Assembly: GCA_003505155.1 (NCBI GenBank)
Contig: DNYJ01000023.1
Span: 1-10,150, forward strand
Length of the DNA: 10,150 bases
Source of the DNA: Candidatus Uhrbacteria bacterium
GTDB lineage: Bacteria; Patescibacteriota; Patescibacteriia; UBA9934; UBA10169
Direction: 5' to 3'
The stretch's first letter is position 1. Each line of letters starts with the position of its first letter. Positions 5,855 to 10,150 of this stretch are shown one piece after another. Position numbers and translations under genes: made by a program. The notes below the pieces were generated by a model that was not told where the DNA came from, made no database searches, and saw only the letters and a list, made by a program, of their open reading frames with translations.

Positions 5855-5870
5855 CCACTATATCTTGTGT
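5855..5870. promoter_or_regulatory. NrdR-box-like site, proximal to nrdJ
   Basis: CCACTATATCTTGTGT agrees with the NrdR consensus (acaCwAtATaTwGtgt) at 14 of 16 positions. NrdR is the ATP/dATP-sensing repressor of ribonucleotide reductase genes. On the minus strand the box contains TATAGT (5862-5857), a possible -10, so a bound repressor would cover the promoter. No good -35 was found. Confidence 0.7.
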
Positions 5871-5887
5871 CTCTTGGTGAGAGTTTA

Positions 5888-5903
5888 CCACAACATGTTG
5901 TGC
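5888..5903. promoter_or_regulatory. NrdR-box-like site, distal to nrdJ
   Basis: CCACAACATGTTGTGC agrees with the NrdR consensus at about 12 of 16 positions. Its core, CACAACATGTTGTG, is a perfect 14-bp palindrome. It starts 33 bp from the proximal box, close to the three-helical-turn spacing usual for tandem NrdR boxes, so both lie on the same DNA face. Confidence 0.6.
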
Positions 5904-5919
5904 CGGAGCAAAGAGGGGG

Positions 5920-5928
5920 TTATCCACA
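5920..5928 (+). promoter_or_regulatory. Perfect DnaA box upstream of nrdJ
   Basis: TTATCCACA is the exact consensus DnaA box. It lies just upstream of the distal NrdR-like box and 5 bases past the stop of the exonuclease gene. DnaA boxes in the nrdAB promoter of E. coli link reductase expression to replication initiation, so a similar role is plausible. A single 9-mer can also occur by chance, and no cluster or AT-rich unwinding element suggests an origin. Confidence 0.5.
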
Positions 5929-5933
5929 GTTTT

Positions 5934-6554
5934 CTAAAATGGCATGGTTAAATTGATCGCTTGCGCTTTCTCCTGTCGAAACGCAAGGTCCACCGTGATG
6001 CCGCGACGCTCCCCCGTCCGATCGCGGTAGGCCAAAGCTCCATGGCGAAGTCCGTACTCGTAAACTTTGCGTGTAATCTTCACGTCTTGAAGGCAATAAT
6101 CTTTGATCTCCTCTATTTTTCCTTCCTTCCACCACTCCACCGCCTGTCCTCCGTACCCGCTCTTTCCCTCCCCGATCGTCGCCTGCGCCACTTCCTCGAG
6201 TTTGATCCGGCGTCCCAGCGACTTTTGAATCTCCGCGAGAATATCGAGCGTCGGAAATTTCGCAAAGTCCCCCGTGTAATAGTTATTCATCACCAGATAG
6301 TCAAAGCCGATCGTGTTATAGCCGATCAGACGGTCAGCCTTTTCAAGCCGAGGCCAGAGCTTGGCAAACTCGCTCTCCTCAAACGCGCGGTATTCGTCCG
6401 TCTCGTAAAAATAACAGCCGATGACGGAGATTTTTAATCGCGCATGATCGTTGGAGCCGATCTCGTCAAACCAATTTTGCGTCTCGATATCTAGAACGAT
6501 TTCCTTGCCGGTGGGTCCGGAGGTCATGAGCGAAGTCGATGGGTTAAAGCTCAT
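5934..6554 (-). CDS. DEDDy-type 3'-5' exonuclease-like protein (206 aa)
   Basis: RNase H-fold exonuclease domain like that of PolB/DnaQ enzymes and YprB-like proteins, expected to degrade nucleic acid 3'-5' with two metal ions. Motifs seen: ExoI 'VLDIET' (D22, E24), ExoII 'IGYNTIGFD' (N80, D85), ExoIII 'YCLQD' (Y153, D157; Y-x3-D makes it DEDDy). The acidic metal ligands are all present, so it is probably active. There is no polymerase or helicase domain, and the length suits a stand-alone domain. The start at ATG 6554 overlaps the methyltransferase stop by 11 bases. ATG 6527 is an alternative giving a 9-residue shorter protein; neither has a clear Shine-Dalgarno, so translation is probably coupled. 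It is the last gene of the doxX-methyltransferase-exonuclease operon. The substrate (DNA repair or RNA) cannot be told. Confidence 0.8.
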   Translation of the reverse strand: MSFNPSTSLMTSGPTGKEIVLDIETQNWFDEIGSNDHARLKISVIGCYFYETDEYRAFEESEFAKLWPRLEKADRLIGYNTIGFDYLVMNNYYTGDFAKFPTLDILAEIQKSLGRRIKLEEVAQATIGEGKSGYGGQAVEWWKEGKIEEIKDYCLQDVKITRKVYEYGLRHGALAYRDRTGERRGITVDLAFRQEKAQAINLTMPF

Positions 6555-7098
6555 AGAGATACTGCATTTCGTGTTCGTACGTTTGAGTCACTTTGGGCGT
6601 GAGCGAGGGGATGGGAAACACTCGCGTCACCACGCGCGTGCCGCGAGGGAGCGCCTCGCGCAGACGCGGGAGAAGTTGCTCGTTGACCCGTTCGTAGAGA
6701 TAGAGCGCCACGACGTCGGCTTTGGGGATCGGGATGCGAAACAGGTCTCCGCGCCGAAGTTGAATTCTCCGCGAGACGCCGGCTTTGAAGGCGCGCAAGC
6801 GAGCCACAAAAAGAAGCGCGAGGTTGATATCATAGCCAATGCCATCAGCTTCAAAATCGTGCGCCGCAACGATGAGAATCCTCCCGTCTCCGCATCCGAG
6901 ATCAAGCACGCGCTCGCCTTTCCGCAGTCCCGCAAGCCGGAGAAGCGCTCGAGCCTGACCGTCATTCGTCGGCACCCACGGCACATGGCCCCTGATCAGA
7001 TAAAAACAGAGGAGCAGAATGAACAAGATGAGAAAAACCCCCAAGGTAAGCGAGACCACCTGTACGACGCGCATCAAGATGATGACCGTCTCTATCAT
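6544..7098 (-). CDS. Membrane-anchored class I SAM-dependent methyltransferase (184 aa)
   Basis: One N-terminal transmembrane helix (about residues 11-35, VVQVVSLTLGVFLILFILLL) leads into a short Rossmann methyltransferase domain. The SAM motif I is VLDLGCGDGR (about 64-73), with the ribose-binding acid at GYD (about 88-90). The preceding 'PWVPT' followed by motif I and 'GIGYDINLALL' resembles the FAM173/ATP-synthase-c-subunit lysine methyltransferase family. A lysine in a membrane protein is therefore a possible substrate, but this is inference. No catalytic residue for a specific target is obvious. ATG 7098 starts 2 bases after the doxX stop; a TTG at 7113 inside doxX is a less likely alternative. 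It is followed by, and overlaps, the exonuclease gene. The anchor suggests action at the inner face of the membrane. Confidence 0.82.
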   Translation of the reverse strand: MIETVIILMRVVQVVSLTLGVFLILFILLLCFYLIRGHVPWVPTNDGQARALLRLAGLRKGERVLDLGCGDGRILIVAAHDFEADGIGYDINLALLFVARLRAFKAGVSRRIQLRRGDLFRIPIPKADVVALYLYERVNEQLLPRLREALPRGTRVVTRVFPIPSLTPKVTQTYEHEMQYLYEL

Positions 7099-7100
7099 AC

Positions 7101-7613
7101 TCACTCGAACCAATACCGCGTGTGTAACGTCTCCGCCACGATGTAAGCTTCGTGCTTTTCGTTTGGAGCACGCGCAAGAAGACGCCTCGCAATCGCCCGA
7201 TCAATACTGAAACGGCCGGCTCCTGAGAGAAAGAGCATACCGGCAACCGCGAAGAGCAGAAGCTCGAACGGAAGACCCGATCCGGAAAATCCCAAAGGCA
7301 AGCGCTCGATCGTGATGGAGACGATCATCTCGACGACAAGGACAAAGCCAGCCGCGCGAGTGAGAAATCCCGGGATGATAAGTGCACCTCCGAGAAACTC
7401 GGTTACGGCGAAGAGCAAGACGAGCACGAACGCCGCCTCGCTTGGAAGCTCCTCGATCAACGCTCCACTTCTCTGGCGCGCCTCGATGAGGCGGGTGGCG
7501 CCGTGAATAAAAAGAATGGAACCGAAAACGATCCGAACGGGGATGAGCCCCCAGATGGGGCGTGTCTTGAAAAGATTGATAAGCGCCGCAAGTTTCACAT
7601 CGGAAATTGACAT
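7101..7613 (-). CDS. DoxX-family membrane protein (170 aa)
   Basis: DoxX-like proteins are four-helix membrane proteins linked in some bacteria to thiol or redox homeostasis; the role here is unknown. Four hydrophobic segments are visible: about residues 20-38 (IWGLIPVRIVFGSILFIHG), 60-82, 87-104 and 115-131. The first has the family pattern 'R-I-x-F-G-x-x-F-x-x-H-G'. The C-terminal 40 residues are soluble and basic. An ATG at 7625 overlaps the -10 element, so the start must be ATG 7613, 10 bases after the -10 and without a Shine-Dalgarno, i.e. nearly leaderless. It is the first gene of the operon with the methyltransferase and exonuclease. It may help localise or feed the downstream membrane methyltransferase, but nothing shows this directly. 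Confidence 0.82.
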   Translation of the reverse strand: MSISDVKLAALINLFKTRPIWGLIPVRIVFGSILFIHGATRLIEARQRSGALIEELPSEAAFVLVLLFAVTEFLGGALIIPGFLTRAAGFVLVVEMIVSITIERLPLGFSGSGLPFELLLFAVAGMLFLSGAGRFSIDRAIARRLLARAPNEKHEAYIVAETLHTRYWFE

Positions 7614-7623
7614 AGCGGAAAGC

Positions 7624-7632
7624 ATTATATCA
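7624..7632 (-). promoter_or_regulatory. Extended -10 promoter of the doxX operon
   Basis: The minus strand reads TGATATAAT, a perfect extended -10 (TGn-TATAAT). No -35 is seen at 16-18 bases. Transcription should begin near 7616-7618, only 3-5 bases before the ATG at 7613. Confidence 0.7.
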
Positions 7633-7651
7633 AATCATTTTGTTCCTAACC

Positions 7652-7662
7652 CTCCAGCACCA
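7652..7662. repeat. Truncated extra copy of the repeat arm
   Basis: CTCCAGCACCA repeats the first 11 bases of the 62-bp element that begins 14 bases further on. It is probably a remnant of a tandem or partly deleted copy. Confidence 0.5.
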
Positions 7663-7665
7663 ACT

Positions 7666-7727
7666 CTCCAGCACCAGGTGCTGGATTCATCAATGTTTAT
7701 AGGGGTTCTCCAGCACCTGGTGGTGGA
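7666..7727. repeat. 62-bp double-palindrome repeat, copy A
   Basis: Two palindromes, CCAGCACCAGGTGCTGG and the near-palindrome CCAGCACCTGGTGGTGG, flank a conserved spacer of about 24 bases containing ATCAATGTTTATAGGGG. Copies B and C have the same length and orientation with only a few substitutions. Copy A starts 9 bases downstream of the stop of the 7737-8651 gene, in the gap before doxX. Confidence 0.9.
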
Positions 7728-7736
7728 TTAAACCGA

Positions 7737-8651
7737 CTAAACAAGCTTTCGCGCCTCGCCGGATGCCGTGTGAAGGAGGATACGGTCGCCAACTTTGAAA
7801 ACACGTGTGGCACATCCTGTTCCGATAAGCGTTGGGATCTTGTATTCGCGCGCGATGATGGCGGCATGAGACAGCGTCCCTCCCTGATCCGTGATGATGC
7901 CCGCGGCGTGTCGAAGTGTCGTCACCTGCGCCGGTGTCAAGTGCGTCAGGACGGCGATCTTGCCGGTAAAGTCCTCCCCCGTCTCCCAATGCCGCACCTC
8001 GCCTTCCACAACGCCGTCATAAGCCGATCGGCCAGTCACAACACCATCTTTGTGATCGTAATATGTGTCGTCGTCAAAAAATGCAATGGCCCGATGACAT
8101 GCCGGCAGTGCCAGCTGACACGCCTTGATCGCCTTCTCGTCGCCAATAGATCGTCCATAATCCTGAATTGTTTCAATAAACTCCTTCCACCGAATAAACT
8201 TCTTCTGATCAAATACGTCGAGATCGAGTGTCGAACTCTCTTCATAAAACTCAATGATCGTCTTGCGATGCAACGCTTGAACCCAAGGGTAAGCAACCCG
8301 AACCCCGCTCTCGTCGGGCAACCAATAGGTGTGCTCAAAGCGATCCTCCGCGCGAAGACCGACGTGGGGCAGAGGATGAAGATCGGGAGTTTTCCCATGC
8401 TTCTTGACGAACGCTTCAAACTCACCGTGCGCCTTTGTTCCTTCGTCAGGCATCAGGTTCCCAACTTCTTCTGGACGAGGCCATGGCCAAGCGTTTCGAC
8501 AGATAAGGACATCAATGATCCCATCACGATAATCCACGGGGTAACCTCCGAGCACCATTGAAGCTTCACCCGTAACATACCAGTCATCGGGCGAAATCCC
8601 CCACCCTTCGAACATGGTTCGAAGATCTTGCAAAATTTGTCGTTGGATCAT
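7737..8651 (-). CDS. Nucleotidyltransferase-like domain fused to a PEP-utilising mobile domain (304 aa)
   Basis: The C-terminal 95 residues are the swivelling phosphohistidine domain of PEP synthase/PPDK-type enzymes: 'GVVEGEVRHW' (213-222), then 'GIITDQGGTLSHAAIIARE' (251-269) with the catalytic His 262. The N-terminal part (about 24-50, 'YVTGEASMVLGGYPVDYRDGIIDVLI') resembles the start of a nucleotidyltransferase fold, but the expected D-x-D is altered, so it may be inactive or something else. Residues 60-200 are unassigned. No PEP-binding barrel or ATP-grasp domain is present, so the His domain would need a partner enzyme. The frame continues upstream to 8765, but residues there are encoded by repeat copy B. 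ATG 8651, with AGGA 3 bases away, is the real start. Stop TAG is at 7737. The upstream neighbours are a RAYT and another PEP mobile-domain protein. Confidence 0.75.
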   Translation of the reverse strand: MIQRQILQDLRTMFEGWGISPDDWYVTGEASMVLGGYPVDYRDGIIDVLICRNAWPWPRPEEVGNLMPDEGTKAHGEFEAFVKKHGKTPDLHPLPHVGLRAEDRFEHTYWLPDESGVRVAYPWVQALHRKTIIEFYEESSTLDLDVFDQKKFIRWKEFIETIQDYGRSIGDEKAIKACQLALPACHRAIAFFDDDTYYDHKDGVVTGRSAYDGVVEGEVRHWETGEDFTGKIAVLTHLTPAQVTTLRHAAGIITDQGGTLSHAAIIAREYKIPTLIGTGCATRVFKVGDRILLHTASGEARKLV

Positions 8652-8682
8652 AAATCCTAACTCGTCCTCAACAAGTTCGTTT

Positions 8683-8744
8683 CTCCAGCACCATGTGCTG
8701 GATTCATCAATGTTTATAGGGGTTCTCCAGCACCTGGTGGTGAA
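8683..8744. repeat. 62-bp double-palindrome repeat, copy B
   Basis: Same structure and orientation as copy A, with an A-T substitution in the first palindrome centre and GA in place of GG near the end. It contains the last nine codons and the stop of the transposase gene and ends 32 bases before the start of the next gene. Confidence 0.9.
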
Positions 8745-9430
8745 TTCTTTGCTTGGATATGACAAAGTTCACGCATGCTCCAGCCTTTGAGATGTTCCAA
8801 ATAATCGTCCGGGGAACGATACATCTCCGCCAAATACTGATCCGCAATAACCGGCAACCGTTGCTCTCGTCCCATCGCAACATGATGTCCGGACCATGGG
8901 TGCTCGTCCAAACGTTTTAACGCAACATCCCAATTCTCTACCACACCATCACGCCAAGGAATCCCAAACATATCACAGGTGTTGAGATGGGCATAAGGAA
9001 CCATGTGATCCAAATGAGCCTGATTTGTAATCGCCTTCGCTTTGTACGTCTCAAACAGAGCCCCGACTCGATCGTACTTCTTGTTGAAGTACTGTGAGTG
9101 CCCCATAAGAATCTTGTGCATAAAACGAGAGACTCCGTCTTCCACAAGAGGTACCAAAACCATGTGCAAATGATTATGGAGAAGGTTGAATGTAACGATA
9201 TCTATAAGTTTTTCTCGTGGATCATAAAGCGTCGTCTCTACAAAACAGAGACGCAAGAGCTTATCATCACTCTGTCCACCGAGGCTGGTATACGTCTGAT
9301 CATTGAATAAAAATAACGCTGTATAAAAACGCTCAAAATCCGCCTCATCCATAAAAATCCGGCGTTGATCTACACCTCGAGTGTAGATGTGATAATACTG
9401 ACCCGTTGAATATTCCGCTTTTGTTGCCAT
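8714..9430 (-). CDS. REP-associated tyrosine (IS200-like, Y1) transposase, 238 aa
   Basis: Single-strand-specific HUH endonuclease that cuts next to hairpins through a 5'-phosphotyrosine. Seen: the N-terminal 'GQYYHIYTRGVDQRRIF' typical of RAYTs; the HUH motif in 'NLLHNHLHMVLVP' (about residues 104-116); and the nucleophile Tyr in 'MGHSQYFNKKYDRVGALFE' (about 139-157). All catalytic parts are present. ATG 9430 starts 19 bases below repeat copy C, with no clear Shine-Dalgarno. The last nine residues (SPPGAGEPL) and the stop come from repeat copy B, so the original C-terminus has been replaced or extended. It may act on the 62-bp repeats and perhaps on the 1317-1372 palindrome. Confidence 0.9.
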   Translation of the reverse strand: MATKAEYSTGQYYHIYTRGVDQRRIFMDEADFERFYTALFLFNDQTYTSLGGQSDDKLLRLCFVETTLYDPREKLIDIVTFNLLHNHLHMVLVPLVEDGVSRFMHKILMGHSQYFNKKYDRVGALFETYKAKAITNQAHLDHMVPYAHLNTCDMFGIPWRDGVVENWDVALKRLDEHPWSGHHVAMGREQRLPVIADQYLAEMYRSPDDYLEHLKGWSMRELCHIQAKNSPPGAGEPL

Positions 9431-9447
9431 AAACGTTTTTTAGAGAC

Positions 9448-9509
9448 TTCCAGCACCAGGTGCTGGATTAATCAATGTTTATAGGGGTTCTCCAGCACCT
9501 GGTGGTGGA
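9448..9509. repeat. 62-bp double-palindrome repeat, copy C
   Basis: Same structure and orientation as copies A and B, with T for the first C and AAT for CAT in the spacer. It covers the last nine codons and the stop of the PEP-enzyme gene and ends 18 bases from the transposase start codon. Confidence 0.9.
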
Positions 9510-10150
9510 GAAAGTGACAGGATAAGCCCGCGCGTGGCATCTACTTGCACAACTTGTCCCTCGACGAACTTATGTGTTGCGTCGCCACATCCGACGACGC
9601 ACGGGACGCCAAGCTCGCGCGCTATGATCGCCGCGTGGGAAAGCATCCCGCCACGATTGGTCACAACGGCTCCCGCTTTGCGCATGAGAGGAAGAAACCT
9701 CACATCGGTGTTGTCGGTAACGAGAATGTCGCCTTGATTGAACTCGATTTCGTCTAGAGCATCATCGGTAACGATTCGCACCACTCCCTCCACCTCCCCC
9801 GTCCCAGCCTGAATCCCCTTCACGATTACACGTGTCTCTTCCTGCCCGTCCGTAGCTCCATCGGAGCAAAGGCTGGTGTCTCTGCCTTTCCGTTTCTCCA
9901 TGACAGCACAGGGCGGTTCACTCATCTTGTGCAACTGGCGATTGTAATCAATGAAAATAAGTTTCGTCGGCCAGAGAAGCGTTTCGAAATAGCCGACGAG
10001 AAAGCCTTCGGAAGTGAACTCCGAGTCAAGCTCATCGCACAGACGAGCCCGGACTTCCGGATCCGTCACCCGAATCGTTTTGAGAATCTCTTCCGTGTGC
10101 ACCATGGCGCAGAGATCTTCGCCGTGCTCGGAAATAAAATCTGCCACCTG
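9479..10150 (-). CDS. PEP-utilising enzyme, C-terminal part with mobile domain; 5' end outside the window
   Basis: Related to PEP synthase, PPDK and rifampicin phosphotransferase C-termini. The mobile phosphohistidine domain is clear: 'VKGIQAGTGEVEGVVRIV', 'GDILVTDNTDVRFLPLMRKAGAVVTNRGGMLSHAAIIARELGVP' with the catalytic His in G-G-M-L-S-H, then 'VVGCGDATHKFVEGQVVQVD'. In this family the His carries phosphate from ATP or PEP to the substrate. About 110 mostly helical residues precede it. A short Ser/Asp/Gly-rich linker (DTSLCSDGATDGQEE) separates the two parts. The frame is open to the window edge, so the N-terminal domains are unknown; a GTG at 10147 is probably not the start. The last nine residues (PPPGAGEPL) and the stop are encoded by repeat copy C. 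The native C-terminus should be near 'DATRGLIL'. Confidence 0.85.
   Translation of the reverse strand, partial: QVADFISEHGEDLCAMVHTEEILKTIRVTDPEVRARLCDELDSEFTSEGFLVGYFETLLWPTKLIFIDYNRQLHKMSEPPCAVMEKRKGRDTSLCSDGATDGQEETRVIVKGIQAGTGEVEGVVRIVTDDALDEIEFNQGDILVTDNTDVRFLPLMRKAGAVVTNRGGMLSHAAIIARELGVPCVVGCGDATHKFVEGQVVQVDATRGLILSLSPPPGAGEPL

Larger units (their letters stand above)
8683..9509 (-). mobile_element. RAYT/IS200-like unit flanked by two palindromic repeats
   Basis: One HUH transposase gene sits between repeat copies B and C, which are in direct orientation at its 3' and 5' sides. This is how REP-associated tyrosine transposases are usually placed, and IS200/IS605 elements also have terminal hairpins. 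Copy A, 1 kb away without a transposase, would be a non-autonomous relative. The exact ends and target site are not visible from one copy. Confidence 0.65.

Noticed and set aside
5920..5928. Replication origin, from the DnaA box
   Set aside because: There is only one perfect box, no cluster, no AT-rich unwinding region and no dnaA/dnaN neighbours. A promoter role fits better.
7770..8561. Plus-strand frame of 263 codons opposite the PEP mobile-domain gene
   Set aside because: The minus strand encodes a clear phosphohistidine domain there. The plus-strand product has no motif.
8652..8765. Longer N-terminus for the 304-aa PEP mobile-domain protein
   Set aside because: Those 38 codons read through repeat copy B and into the transposase C-terminus. 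ATG 8651 with a nearby AGGA is a better start.
7666..9509. CRISPR array
   Set aside because: The repeats are separated by complete genes of 0.7-1 kb rather than short spacers, and no cas gene is present.
7666..9509. Classical integron attC sites
   Set aside because: The usual RYYYAAC/GTTRRRY core sites are not seen and no integron integrase lies in the window. Kept only as an analogy in the findings.

Overview
The window reads like a piece of a bacterial genome from the Patescibacteria/CPR radiation, or another streamlined lineage with GC somewhat above 50%. The reasons are indirect: short tightly packed genes, a cobalamin-dependent ribonucleotide reductase as the only large gene, a RAYT-type transposase, PEP-utilising 'mobile domain' proteins and a HicAB-like pair. 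No rRNA, tRNA or ribosomal protein gene is present, so this placement is inference. TGA is used as an ordinary stop.

Left part (1-1430). A hicBA-type toxin-antitoxin pair is on the minus strand. HicB looks intact, but HicA seems to have lost its middle, including the expected catalytic histidine. Divergently, a 53-codon ORF overlaps a TPR-repeat protein gene by ATGA. The next 240 bases hold five consecutive hairpins: two nested structures, an intrinsic terminator, a 23-bp perfect palindrome and a second terminator facing the other way.

Middle part (1430-7640), all minus strand. In transcription order, doxX, a membrane-anchored methyltransferase and a DEDDy-type exonuclease form one tight operon. 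Then come nrdJ (class II ribonucleotide reductase), cobA (corrinoid adenosyltransferase, making the cofactor NrdJ needs) and a small basic hypothetical gene. The nrdJ upstream region carries a perfect DnaA box, two NrdR-box-like palindromes 33 bp apart and a leader hairpin followed by six U. This suggests control by dNTP/ATP state, replication initiation and possibly attenuation. cobA has a 14-bp perfect hairpin inside its 5' coding region.

Right part (7640-10150), an accessory region. Three minus-strand genes are each followed at the 3' end by a copy of the same 62-bp double-palindrome repeat, always in the same orientation. They encode the C-terminal part of a PEP-utilising enzyme (cut by the window edge), a RAYT/IS200-like HUH transposase, and a nucleotidyltransferase-like protein fused to a PEP mobile domain. 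In two of them the repeat lies inside the reading frame and supplies the stop codon plus a nearly identical C-terminal tail ending PPGAGEPL. The gene-plus-repeat layout, and the occurrence of two His-swivel proteins around a RAYT unit, are the most unusual things in the window.
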